DNA from: Oscillospiraceae bacterium
GTDB lineage: Bacteria > Bacillota > Clostridia > Oscillospirales > Oscillospiraceae
NCBI GenBank assembly: GCA_017550645.1
Contig: JAFZOI010000013.1
Span: forward strand, 1 to 64,000
Direction: 5' to 3'
Length of the DNA stretch: 64,000 nucleotides
The notes under the pieces are model-generated. The model did no database searches. It had not been told where the DNA came from and saw only the letters and a program-made list of their open reading frames with translations. Both the position numbers and the translations under genes were made by a program. Shown here piece by piece: positions 8,478 through 16,672 of this stretch (within the stretch, counting starts at the first letter, position 1; every line of letters starts with the position of its first letter).

Positions 8478-8523
8478 GAATATAGAAGGATTTATCTATC
8501 GGACATGGATGGAGGTAATCGGC

Positions 8524-10110
8524 ATGAGTGACAACATCGTAAAAGCGTTGGACCCGAGGGGACTTTTCAACGACGTTTTGAGAGCGCCTCTCGCTCCGCG
8601 TTTAGACACGCTCGACGGCAAGACCGTTTATATCATCAACTCATGGGGCGGGGATACGCACGGCTTCGGCGAAGTTCAGAAGGCTCTCGACGCATATCTC
8701 CGCGGGCGTTTTTCAGGCGTCAAGATAGAATACCGAACCCGCAAAATGTACTCCTCCGACGAGCCCGCGCTGTGGGCTGAGATGAAGGAGAACGCGGACT
8801 GCTTCGTTTACTTCGGAGCTCCCTCCTGCTCGACAACAGCTTGTGCCGTAACGTGGCCGGCAAGAAAGATAGAACGCGCCGGAATACCCGGTCTTACGGT
8901 CCTTTACCGCTATCTTGAAAAGGACGCGCTCATCTCCCGCGAACGCGAGGGCATGCAGATACGTTTTGCGGAAACGGATTTCCCGTGTACCGGCATGAGC
9001 GACGGCGAGATGCGGCGGCTTTTAGAGGACATTGTCGACGCTCTCCTGCGTCCGCTTACGCCCGAGGAGCAGATAGGAGGCGTTTATACGCCTACGCAGC
9101 CGTCCCGCTTCTGCGCAGAGGGCACGGAAGACGAGCTTCAGGAGTATTTCCAGTCGAACGGGCTTACTGATGGTCTGCCCGTCATTATTCCGACAGAAGA
9201 GCGCGTCGCGGAGATGCTTAAAGGCACGTCTCATGCTCCCGATGAGATCGTGGCGACGCAGATGGCGCCGGAGGGGCGCATCGTCACGGTCGAAAAAGCC
9301 GCGATAACAGCCGTCATGGCGGGCGCGAAGCCCGAATATTTTCCCGTAATTCTGGCTATGGTCGAGATAATGGGCACGGATCAACGCCATCACCAGACCG
9401 CCAAATCGACCAACGCCTTCAGCTTCATGCAGGTCGTAAACGGCCCCATCCGCAAGGAGATAGGCATGAACGACTCCGTCTGCGCGCTCGGTCCCGGCGG
9501 CCGCGCCAACGCCGTCATCGGCCGCGCGCACCGTCTGGCTCTCATTAATCTCGGCGGGAGCGAGGTCGGAGTCAACCTGATGGGCGTCATGGGCAACGTC
9601 TCGACCTATACCTTTGCTTTTGCCGAAAACGAGGAGAGTAGCCCCTGGGAGCCCTACTCCACGTCGCAGGGCTTCAAAGAGGGCGAGAGCGTTCTCTCGA
9701 TACTGACCGGAGGCTGGTCTCATATCGGCAACTATATGCTCAATCCCAGTCTCGACGATTTCTATAAGTCCATAAAGACCTTCGAGATGCTGCACGGGAT
9801 AAGCATATTGATCTCCCCGCTCCGCGCTAAGGAGCTCTTCGAGGAGACCGGCTGCAAAACGAGAAAAGAGATTGAAGATTACTTCTGGAACAAGCTGTTG
9901 ATAACCGAAGGCGAGCTCAAGGGCAGAAGGATCTATGCCCGCCCGAAGGCCGATCCCTCCGCGGGACCCGTCACGGACGATACGGTCATGCACATCTTCG
10001 ACCGCTCGCAGATACACGTTATCGTCGTGGGCGACCCGCAGGGCAGCAACGTCGTTCAGGGCTGGTCGCAGTACAGCCCGCAGAGCACGTCCATTGATAA
10101 GTGGAGATAA
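8524..10110 (+). CDS. UGSC-family protein lacking selenocysteine
   Basis: This 528-aa protein resembles the UGSC family, named for a Sec-Gly-Ser-Cys motif. At the corresponding place it reads FGAPSCSTTAC (Cys102, Cys107): the Ser-Cys half is kept, but selenocysteine and glycine are replaced by Ala99-Pro100. There is no in-frame TGA. The following WPARKIERAGIP and the C-terminal half (TDGLPVIIPTEE, APEGRIVTVEKAA, GPGGRANAVIGRA) fit the longer members of this family. The biochemical role of the family is poorly known. The start at 8524 has GGAGG about 8 bases upstream; an in-frame ATG at 8449 has no ribosome site and overlaps the promoter. A strong terminator follows. Confidence 0.7.
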   Translation: MSDNIVKALDPRGLFNDVLRAPLAPRLDTLDGKTVYIINSWGGDTHGFGEVQKALDAYLRGRFSGVKIEYRTRKMYSSDEPALWAEMKENADCFVYFGAPSCSTTACAVTWPARKIERAGIPGLTVLYRYLEKDALISREREGMQIRFAETDFPCTGMSDGEMRRLLEDIVDALLRPLTPEEQIGGVYTPTQPSRFCAEGTEDELQEYFQSNGLTDGLPVIIPTEERVAEMLKGTSHAPDEIVATQMAPEGRIVTVEKAAITAVMAGAKPEYFPVILAMVEIMGTDQRHHQTAKSTNAFSFMQVVNGPIRKEIGMNDSVCALGPGGRANAVIGRAHRLALINLGGSEVGVNLMGVMGNVSTYTFAFAENEESSPWEPYSTSQGFKEGESVLSILTGGWSHIGNYMLNPSLDDFYKSIKTFEMLHGISILISPLRAKELFEETGCKTRKEIEDYFWNKLLITEGELKGRRIYARPKADPSAGPVTDDTVMHIFDRSQIHVIVVGDPQGSNVVQGWSQYSPQSTSIDKWR

Positions 10111-10145
10111 TGGATATCCGGATAGGCTGAAAAGCATTTAATTTT

Positions 10146-10186
10146 CGAGCCCTTCGCCGTGATCACGGCGAAGGGCTCGTTTTTTT
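10146..10186 (+). terminator. Intrinsic terminator built on a 34-base perfect palindrome
   Basis: Positions 10146-10179 form a perfect palindrome (17-bp arms) followed by seven T residues. It terminates the UGSC-family gene. The minus-strand side lacks a T-tract. Confidence 0.9.
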
Positions 10187-10256
10187 ATGTTTTGCGCGCA
10201 AGTCCGGCGAACAGGAATCATCTCCTGATACGGACCGCAGACGGGCATCCGGATCA

Positions 10257-11159
10257 TTAAGAACGCCTGACGATATCCGAAACGTCCTGAATCGATACGA
10301 AGGCCTTTTCGTCTATGTCAGTTACGGTCTTTTTCAGCCTGTTGATCTGAAAGTGATTGACAACAAAATAAATGATCTGCTTTTCGTCCTTGGAGTAGCC
10401 TCCGATGGCGTTCACTATAGTACCTCCGGCTCTGAACTGCTCCGACAGAGCTTCGGATATCTCGACCGCTTTCGTAGTCACGATCATGGCACACATGGAA
10501 CGGTCAAAGCCTTCTACAATATAATCGATAGTTTTCGAGCCGATGAAATAAGTAACTATCGAATACAGCGGAAGAATCCAACTCTTTATAACGATACCGC
10601 AGACAATGTACAGAATCGCGTTGAAGATCATGACGAACGATCCGATAGAGATACCGAGCTTTTTTGCAAATATGACGGAAAGGACGTCGATGCCGTCTAT
10701 GGCTCCGCCGTACCGGATAGTCAGACCGCTGCCGACGCCGGAGATAAGCCCTCCGAAAACCGCACAAAGGAGCAGGTCCGTTCCAGCAAGAGGTGATACG
10801 AAATCCACGTCTATTGGCAGCACGTGCATAATGAGGAACGAGACGAGCGCGTATACAACGATCGCGTACAGGGAATAGACCGTAAAAGCCACGCCCTGCT
10901 TTTTAAGGCCGAGCAGAAATATCGGAAAGTTCAAAACTATAAGGAAGACGGAAAGAGTCAGCGGCGGCGGTGTGACCTGATCGAGCAGCATGGAAAGACC
11001 GGATATGCCGGTGTCGTAAAGCTTAACGGGAAACAGGAACAAAGACACACCGAATGCATTTATGATCCCCGCAAGAGTAAGGATAATAAAATGAACGTAT
11101 CTGATCTCCTTTATTTCCGACGCCAGGCTCTTGCGGCGTTTGGGTTTTTTATCGTTCAT
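10257..11159 (-). CDS. YitT-family membrane protein
   Basis: This 300-aa protein has five to six hydrophobic helices between about residues 22 and 200. A soluble C-terminal domain follows (AMIVTTKAVEISEALSEQF to the end), matching the YitT/DUF2179 architecture. GGLISGVGSGLTIRYGGAIDGIDVL is a typical YitT membrane motif region. The family's transport or signalling role is not settled. It is the last gene of the minus-strand operon with the aconitase X genes, 11 bases after the small subunit, so it may move that pathway's substrate or product, which is inference. Confidence 0.85.
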   Translation of the reverse strand: MNDKKPKRRKSLASEIKEIRYVHFIILTLAGIINAFGVSLFLFPVKLYDTGISGLSMLLDQVTPPPLTLSVFLIVLNFPIFLLGLKKQGVAFTVYSLYAIVVYALVSFLIMHVLPIDVDFVSPLAGTDLLLCAVFGGLISGVGSGLTIRYGGAIDGIDVLSVIFAKKLGISIGSFVMIFNAILYIVCGIVIKSWILPLYSIVTYFIGSKTIDYIVEGFDRSMCAMIVTTKAVEISEALSEQFRAGGTIVNAIGGYSKDEKQIIYFVVNHFQINRLKKTVTDIDEKAFVSIQDVSDIVRRS

Positions 11160-11170
11160 TTGAGGTATTC

Positions 11171-11575
11171 TCAGTCTTTCTTCGTTATCTCAATATAACC
11201 CTCGTCGGCGTTGACCAGGACCATGTCGCCTGTCTCGATGACCTCCATGGGGTCGCGCTCGAAATCCGTCATAGAGGGCACGTGCGAGTGCAGGCAGCAG
11301 AGGACGTTGAGCGGGCTGCTTTCCGTGTGGATAAATGCGGCGGGATGATGCGGCCCCCTGCCGTATTTCTGAAAGCCGCCCGAGCCGCGGGCCGACGGGA
11401 AAACGAGCACCTTTCCTTCGTACGGCACCATGAAGAGAGGATGGTCGCGCTCGGTCGTGCAGCCGAGGTCTATGTCGACGTTTGTAAAGCCCTGCAGCGG
11501 CGCTGTAGAGACGAGCGCTTCGGCCTCGACCCGGCCGGGATATTCGCAGCGGCCTTTTATGCGTATCTTTCTCAT
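11171..11575 (-). CDS. Aconitase X swivel domain protein (small subunit, DUF126)
   Basis: This 134-aa protein matches the aconitase X swivel-domain (DUF126) family. Characteristic stretches are EALVSTAPLQGFTNVDIDLG, VLVFPSARGSGG, HPAAFIHTESSPLNVL and TGDMVLVNADEGYIEI. In the family this domain pairs with a separate large subunit to form a hydro-lyase, such as phosphomevalonate dehydratase or cis-3-hydroxyproline dehydratase. Here the large subunit gene is directly upstream, 4 bases away, so the two certainly work together. The substrate is not determined by sequence alone. Confidence 0.88.
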   Translation of the reverse strand: MRKIRIKGRCEYPGRVEAEALVSTAPLQGFTNVDIDLGCTTERDHPLFMVPYEGKVLVFPSARGSGGFQKYGRGPHHPAAFIHTESSPLNVLCCLHSHVPSMTDFERDPMEVIETGDMVLVNADEGYIEITKKD

Positions 11576-11579
11576 TGCG

Positions 11580-12887
11580 TTACCTCCATTCGCCGCGCCA
11601 GCGCCCGGTCAGCGCCGCGTCGATACATTCGTCGGTCGTTCCGTAGCAGACCTGAAGATGTCCGCCCGCCTCGGGGTAGCACCCCGTGACGTAGTTTGCC
11701 TGCTTTGCCGTATCGACGGCTATGGAGCGAACGCCCTCGGGTACGGCGCCCATGGCCGCGAAGCATGCCCCGCTCATGAGAGTGACGCCGCAATCGGCGA
11801 GAGCCTTGACGTATCCCATCTCAAGCGCCGCAGGATAGACCCAGTGATTGGTCATGACCCACATGGGTATCTTAACGCGCTTGCCTTCCAGTTTCCGGAC
11901 TGTCTTCATAATATCGACTAGATTTAGATGCGGACAGCCGAGGTAGACCATATCGACCTCGTCGCTGTCGTGATAGTTGAGGTATTCGTAGGCGGCGCGG
12001 AGCTCTTTTTCGCCGATGAGCGCCTCGCGGGCCGGTTTCCTCCCGCCGAAAGCATGCTCGAGCGTCGGCGCCTCCGGCGTACTGCCGGGTATGTGATACA
12101 TGGATACCGCGCCGCCGGTATGTATGGCGGAATTGAGCTTTTGAAACTGCGTGGTCGTCGGCTTAGCCGTGCCGGTCAGGACGGGCACTGCAGTCCGCAC
12201 CTCGGCGCCGACGGCGTAACCGAAGACGTCCCATTCCAGATCGGTCTGAATAAGGCGGTCGGTCTTTATGAGGACGGTGCCGAGGCGGTTCTCAGTCAAG
12301 TGCATGCAGTAATACGGGGCCTTGCCGAGAAAACAAGTCGCAAAGCTGCCGTCAAAGTTCGTGCGTGCGCCGAGCACGGCGTTGCAGTACGGGATCTGCG
12401 AGCTCTCGAACCACGAGCAGTGCTGCCCTATCGACGGCAGATAACCCATCGTCAGATAGTTCGCGCAGGAATGCGATGTCATTACGCCGAGTTTTCTCAA
12501 AAGCTCGTACGTCTCCTCCTTCATCGCCTTCTTATGATACTCCGGATCGTCAAGCCTGCAGTCGGCTCGCCGCATGTTGCAGACGTTGCACTTTTCCCAG
12601 CCGTCTATCGGCGAGTTTTCGGGAAACGGCGACTTGTCGGCAAACGTGGGTATCTTAAAATAGTCTTTATTCTCGACGAGTTCGCGAAGCTCGTCTTCGG
12701 TTATCTCGTAAAACGGGCTCAGCGAGAGTCCGGGCGTATGCATGTCGCCCGTGCCGTCGAGATCGATAAGGCGTTCCGCGCCCGCTATCTCCGCCATCTC
12801 GACGAGATAGGCCATGCAGGTACGCCGCACGGAGCCGCATTCGCCGTCAAGCATGCGTTTTTCTTCGTCCGTCAGTTTGACCGTCAT
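11580..12887 (-). CDS. Aconitase X catalytic subunit (large subunit)
   Basis: This 435-aa protein matches the aconitase X catalytic family, a Fe-S hydro-lyase group. Recognisable parts are LTDEEKRMLDGECG at the start, SHSCANYLTMGYLPSIGQ, WFESSQIPYCNAVLGARTN, APYYCMHLTENRLG and the C-terminal CYGTTDECIDAALTGRW. Unusually, it carries a cysteine-rich insert, CNVCNMRRADC, near residue 100, where I do not recall cysteines in the archaeal phosphomevalonate dehydratase or hydroxyproline dehydratase forms. It sits in the order aldo/keto reductase, FAD oxidoreductase, this gene, small subunit, YitT. A dehydration step in a hydroxy-acid pathway is inferred. Confidence 0.87.
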   Translation of the reverse strand: MTVKLTDEEKRMLDGECGSVRRTCMAYLVEMAEIAGAERLIDLDGTGDMHTPGLSLSPFYEITEDELRELVENKDYFKIPTFADKSPFPENSPIDGWEKCNVCNMRRADCRLDDPEYHKKAMKEETYELLRKLGVMTSHSCANYLTMGYLPSIGQHCSWFESSQIPYCNAVLGARTNFDGSFATCFLGKAPYYCMHLTENRLGTVLIKTDRLIQTDLEWDVFGYAVGAEVRTAVPVLTGTAKPTTTQFQKLNSAIHTGGAVSMYHIPGSTPEAPTLEHAFGGRKPAREALIGEKELRAAYEYLNYHDSDEVDMVYLGCPHLNLVDIMKTVRKLEGKRVKIPMWVMTNHWVYPAALEMGYVKALADCGVTLMSGACFAAMGAVPEGVRSIAVDTAKQANYVTGCYPEAGGHLQVCYGTTDECIDAALTGRWRGEWR

Positions 12888-12924
12888 AGTATTCAGACCT
12901 CCTCTGCGATCGTTTCAGAGCTTA

Positions 12925-14139
12925 TCAAAGCACTTCTTCTCTGTGCAGCCGCACTCCGGCTTCGCGCAGCTTCTTCTGCAGGAGTGGAACGTCGGCTTCG
13001 TCAAAGGAATCGAAAAGAGCCGCGGCCGTTCCCGCCGCCTGACCCGTTACGGCGCAGGGCGGGATCACGCGCGTGACGTTCCAGACGGGCTCGTCCGCCG
13101 ATATTATGCGGCCTGCAACAATAAGGTTGCACACGTCGTCTCCGACGAGGCTCGAAAAAGGAATCTCAAATATGGGGCCTTTCCTCGTCCAGTCGCCCGT
13201 CATGCCGATGCTGTCGGGCATCGTTCGCGTTTCGTCTCCGGCCGCCATCGTACTGCGTCCGCAGAGACGGCGGCTCATACGTACGAGCGGCACGGAGGAC
13301 ATGCTGACCGGCACGTAGTCCGGCGAGGTCTCACGGCGCTTTAATACGTCGCCGAGAAGCTTCTCGTGCGCCCTCTGTACCGCCTCGCTGAGCTCAGCTC
13401 CGTCGACGCCGGAGAATCTGAAGCCGCCTATGGCGTCTGTCTTTGCCGCGCCCGCATAACTCTCTCGCTGCTCGGGGATGACGTCGGCGAGACCGAACAT
13501 ATGCAGGTCGTATCTGCCGCCGTCAAGGGAATAATACCAGTCCGCGAGCGCGTTGCCGCCCGGATGGAGCGTGGTCTTCGCGCCGGCGAGAGCACAGAGA
13601 TCTGCGTCGCCGCTGCAATCGACGAATGTTCGCGCGCGTATGGCGCTTCGGCCGGATTTATTTTCGATAAAAACGCTCTCCAAGCGTCTGCCTTCTCTCT
13701 GCGCCCCGCAGACGACGGTGCCATAGAGTATCTCAACGCCGGACTCACGCAGAAGCTTCTCCGCGCACAGCGCGAAGAGATTTGGATTGAATCTCACGCG
13801 GAATCGCTGTCTGCAGCGCTCTTCGAAGCTTCCGCCGTCAAGCCACGAAGACGGATACTCAGCCTCGGCGCCGAAAGAGATCGAGAGCCGCAAAAGCTCC
13901 TCCCCTATCCCGAACACGACCTGATGACCAAACCCGTCGCATAGCGGGAGATAGATCGTGATGAGGCCGAGCGTCGCCATGCCTCCGAGCGCGAACTCGC
14001 GCTCGACAAGGAGCGTTCTTTTGCCGGCCCTCGCCGCCGCAAGCGCCGCGGCTATGCCGGCAATGCCGCCGCCTGCGACGAGCACGTCCGTCTCGGCGGC
14101 GACGGGGATATTTCGCTCTGATTCTCTTACATAATTCAT
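12925..14139 (-). CDS. FAD-dependent oxidoreductase (FAD_oxidored family)
   Basis: This 404-aa flavoprotein begins with a dinucleotide-binding motif DVLVAGGGIAGIAAALAAAR (GxGxxG) and shows VERE and TFVDCSGDADLCALAG, typical of the FAD_oxidored family related to succinate dehydrogenase/fumarate reductase and BaiN-like flavoproteins. The C-terminal FAD contact is GRIISADEP. It probably oxidises or reduces a small organic substrate in the cytosol. It is 12 bases from the aldo/keto reductase gene and 37 from the aconitase X large subunit gene, in one operon. A second member of the same family is at 16673-18175. Confidence 0.85.
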   Translation of the reverse strand: MNYVRESERNIPVAAETDVLVAGGGIAGIAAALAAARAGKRTLLVEREFALGGMATLGLITIYLPLCDGFGHQVVFGIGEELLRLSISFGAEAEYPSSWLDGGSFEERCRQRFRVRFNPNLFALCAEKLLRESGVEILYGTVVCGAQREGRRLESVFIENKSGRSAIRARTFVDCSGDADLCALAGAKTTLHPGGNALADWYYSLDGGRYDLHMFGLADVIPEQRESYAGAAKTDAIGGFRFSGVDGAELSEAVQRAHEKLLGDVLKRRETSPDYVPVSMSSVPLVRMSRRLCGRSTMAAGDETRTMPDSIGMTGDWTRKGPIFEIPFSSLVGDDVCNLIVAGRIISADEPVWNVTRVIPPCAVTGQAAGTAAALFDSFDEADVPLLQKKLREAGVRLHREEVL

Positions 14140-14151
14140 ATGTCGGCTCCG

Positions 14152-15291
14152 TTATCTACCTAGCTTCGAAGCGAAGCTTTCCATGACTTCGGATATTTTG
14201 ATCTGCTGCGGGCAGGCTTGCTCACAGCTACGGCAATGGAGACATGCATTCGGCCTCTTATTCTCGGGCAAAGCTATGATCGCCATCGGGACGATAAAGC
14301 CTCCGGGCGTCATTGTTTTCTCGTTATAAAGCGAGATAAGGCGCGGAATGTCAAGCTCCATCGGACAATGGCTCGTACAATACCTGCAAGCGGTGCACGG
14401 GACCATGCCGGCGGAAGACATCTCTTCCGCTATTTCGAGCAAAGCGGCCATTTCTTCGTCGGTCAGAGGTTTCTCCTCGGCAAATGTCGCTATGTTCTTC
14501 TCAAGCTGCTCATCATTGGACATGCCCGAAAGGACAATCGTCACAGACGGGATCGACTGCAGAAAGCGAAAAGCCCATGCGGCAGCGTCCTCATCGGGAC
14601 GCAATCTTTTCAGTACGTCATTATACTGCGGCGGAAGGTTCGCAAGTCGCCCCCCGCGGAGCGGCTCCATGACCCAGACGGGAACTCCGCGCTCTTCGAG
14701 AAGCTCAACCTTCTCCTTGCAGCCCTGAAATATCCAGTCGAACCAATTGACCTGAAGCTGGCAGAATTCAAGCTCATCTCCGTAAGCGTCGAGGAAACGC
14801 CGCAGTACGTCTATCTCGCCGTGACAGGAAAAGCCCAGATGCCTGATGCGCCCTTTTTCTTTTTGTTCGATGAGATATTTATGGATCCCGAATTTTTCGT
14901 CATCAAGATATGCGTCGATGTTCATCTCGCAGACATTGTGGAAAAGATAAAAGTCGAAGTAATCTGCCTGCATCCTCTTCAACTGAGTCTCAAAAATCTC
15001 CTCGACCTTATCCCAATTGCCCGGAACGACGCCGGGATACTTGTCCGCTATGTAGTAGCTCTCGCGGGGGTATTCGGTAAGAGCCTTGCCGGCAAATATC
15101 TCGGAGTTGCCGCCGTGATAAAACCACGCCGTATCAAAATAGTTGACGCCGGCCTTGATGGCTCTGTTGACCATACGCCGCGCCGCGGCTTCGTCCACAT
15201 CCGACTCTTTTCCGCCCTCTACACGCGGAAGGCGCATCATACCGAAGCCGAGCGCCGAGAGTTTTCTCCCTTTAAAATCCTTATAAAACAT
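14152..15291 (-). CDS. Aldo/keto reductase with C-terminal ferredoxin-like domain
   Basis: The first ~280 residues of this 379-aa protein are an aldo/keto reductase barrel. The start is LGFGMMRLPR, the catalytic Asp/Tyr lie in FDTAWFYHGG, the Lys in IADKYP and the His in YLFHN. The C-terminus adds two cysteine clusters, CTACRYCTSHC and CLHCRSCEQAC, that should bind [4Fe-4S] centres, so electrons may enter from ferredoxin. I use the ATG at 15291, which has GGAAGGGTG about 8 bases upstream; an ATG at 15333 lacks one. It is the first gene of the operon running to YitT and has its own promoter at 15330-15358. Confidence 0.87.
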   Translation of the reverse strand: MFYKDFKGRKLSALGFGMMRLPRVEGGKESDVDEAAARRMVNRAIKAGVNYFDTAWFYHGGNSEIFAGKALTEYPRESYYIADKYPGVVPGNWDKVEEIFETQLKRMQADYFDFYLFHNVCEMNIDAYLDDEKFGIHKYLIEQKEKGRIRHLGFSCHGEIDVLRRFLDAYGDELEFCQLQVNWFDWIFQGCKEKVELLEERGVPVWVMEPLRGGRLANLPPQYNDVLKRLRPDEDAAAWAFRFLQSIPSVTIVLSGMSNDEQLEKNIATFAEEKPLTDEEMAALLEIAEEMSSAGMVPCTACRYCTSHCPMELDIPRLISLYNEKTMTPGGFIVPMAIIALPENKRPNACLHCRSCEQACPQQIKISEVMESFASKLGR

Positions 15292-15329
15292 ACATTTCAC
15301 CCTTCCAAGCGATCCAATTCCATAAAAGT

Positions 15330-15358
15330 ACAATAATTGAAGTATATCCGTTTGTCAA
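15330..15358 (-). promoter_or_regulatory. Sigma-A promoter of the aldo/keto reductase-aconitase X operon
   Basis: On the minus strand a perfect TTGACA (15358-15353) is followed after 17 bases by TATTGT (15335-15330). The start codon at 15291 lies 38 bases further on. Confidence 0.5.
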
Positions 15359-15409
15359 CAGATGAGGTAATGTTGCACCATTATTCGTTCTGAATTTATC
15401 TGATATTTA

Positions 15410-15438
15410 TTGAAATTGACAAATAAGCGTGTTATAAT
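15410..15438 (+). promoter_or_regulatory. Sigma-A promoter for URO-D-like copy 2
   Basis: TTGAAA (15410-15415) and a perfect TATAAT (15433-15438) are 17 bases apart, 38 bases before the start codon at 15477. An overlapping TTGACA at 15416 is too close to the -10 to be used. Confidence 0.7.
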
Positions 15439-15476
15439 ATGCCAATGGAAGGAAAACAAAGGAAGGAGAAAACCTC

Positions 15477-16523
15477 ATGCTCAATCCCAAGATCAATTTT
15501 CTCGAGACAGTCAAAGGCCGCGATCCGGACAGATTCTCCAATCAGTACGAGGCCGTCCGTCTTATCATGAACCCTTCGATGTTTCACAGCGCTTATCCCA
15601 AGTACGGCGAGGAAAACGTCCGGAACGCCTGGGGCATCTATTACAGCTTCCCCGTCGGGACGCCGGGAGCCTTCCCCGTACATACGCCGGACAAGGTCGT
15701 CATCAAGGATATCGAGCATTGGCGCGACTACGTACACGCCCCGGAGCTCAAGTTCGCGCCGCAGGAATGGGAGATCATCAAGGCCGGCATGGCAAAGGGC
15801 GGCGATCTGGCCTATAAGGCCGTCTTCGTCGTGCCCGGTCTCTTCGAGCAGTGCCATTGCCTCGGCGAGATAACGAACACGCTCGTAAACCTCGCAATAT
15901 ACGAAGACGAGATGCACGATCTCATCAAGTACCTGACCGATTGGGAGCTCGAGCTCGCCGAGCAGATATGCTCCAACGCGCATCCCGACGCGCTGTTCCA
16001 TCACGACGACTGGGGCAGCCGAACGAGCACGTTCATGAGCCCGTCCATGTTCGAGGACTTTTTCGTCGAGCCTTATCAGCAAATATACGGCTACTACAAG
16101 GCCCACGGCGTCGAGCTCGTCATACATCATTCCGACAGCTACGCCGCGACGCTCGTACCGTCAATGATCGATATGGGCATAGACGTATGGCAGGGCTGTA
16201 TGAGCTCCAACGATCTACCCGAGCTCGTCGACAAATACTGCGGAAAGATAGCCTTTATGGGCGGCTTCGACGGCGCCGATTACGATTTTGAAGGCTGGAC
16301 AAAAGAGGATACAAAAGAAAAAGTCTGGAAATACCTCGACCAGTTCTCCTCCCCGAAGGGCTTTATCCCCTGCATCGCTCAGGGCGGCCCCGGCAGCGTC
16401 TACGACGGAGTTTATGACGCGATAACGGAGGCTATCGACGATTACAATGTCGAGCACTTCGGCATAAAGCGCGAGGAGATCCAGCGCGCTCCGCTGCAAT
16501 ACGAAAAGACAGGATACGCCTGA
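15477..16523 (+). CDS. Uroporphyrinogen decarboxylase-like (URO-D/MtaA superfamily) protein, copy 2
   Basis: This 348-aa URO-D superfamily protein closely resembles the protein at 7256-8266. Shared landmarks include GTPGAFPVH, FHHDDWGSRTSTF, IHHSDSYAATLVP, GIDVWQGCM and IAFMGG. The conserved His/Asp clusters suggest a metal or acid/base site; members of this superfamily transfer methyl groups or decarboxylate. No corrinoid partner is encoded nearby. A GGAAGGAG site precedes the ATG. It has its own good promoter and is cut off by a UUCG-loop terminator, so it is monocistronic, although the FAD oxidoreductase downstream may belong to the same pathway. Confidence 0.82.
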   Translation: MLNPKINFLETVKGRDPDRFSNQYEAVRLIMNPSMFHSAYPKYGEENVRNAWGIYYSFPVGTPGAFPVHTPDKVVIKDIEHWRDYVHAPELKFAPQEWEIIKAGMAKGGDLAYKAVFVVPGLFEQCHCLGEITNTLVNLAIYEDEMHDLIKYLTDWELELAEQICSNAHPDALFHHDDWGSRTSTFMSPSMFEDFFVEPYQQIYGYYKAHGVELVIHHSDSYAATLVPSMIDMGIDVWQGCMSSNDLPELVDKYCGKIAFMGGFDGADYDFEGWTKEDTKEKVWKYLDQFSSPKGFIPCIAQGGPGSVYDGVYDAITEAIDDYNVEHFGIKREEIQRAPLQYEKTGYA

Positions 16524-16560
16524 TATAAAAAAGCGTGGTTTTCATATTATCTTCTTTCGC

Positions 16561-16602
16561 GGGACGGGTCTCGTGCTTCGGCACGGGACCCGTTCCGTTT
16601 TT
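16561..16602 (+). terminator. Intrinsic terminator with TTCG tetraloop
   Basis: A 16-bp stem (16561-16576 with 16581-16596, two G-T pairs) is closed by TTCG and followed by GTTTTT. It lies 37 bases after the URO-D-like gene. Confidence 0.88.
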
Positions 16603-16672
16603 GCATCTCTCCCCTCTTGAATGCGCGCGTGAAAAAGAATACAATAGGGAAAAAAGCGAACGGAGGTCTGTT

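Noticed and set aside
8761..8900. Possible selenocysteine codon in the UGSC-family gene
   Set aside because: There is no in-frame TGA; the motif position encodes Ala-Pro-Ser-Cys.
15416..15438. TTGACA at 15416 paired with TATAAT at 15433
   Set aside because: The spacing is 11 bases; the TTGAAA at 15410 gives the correct 17-base spacing.
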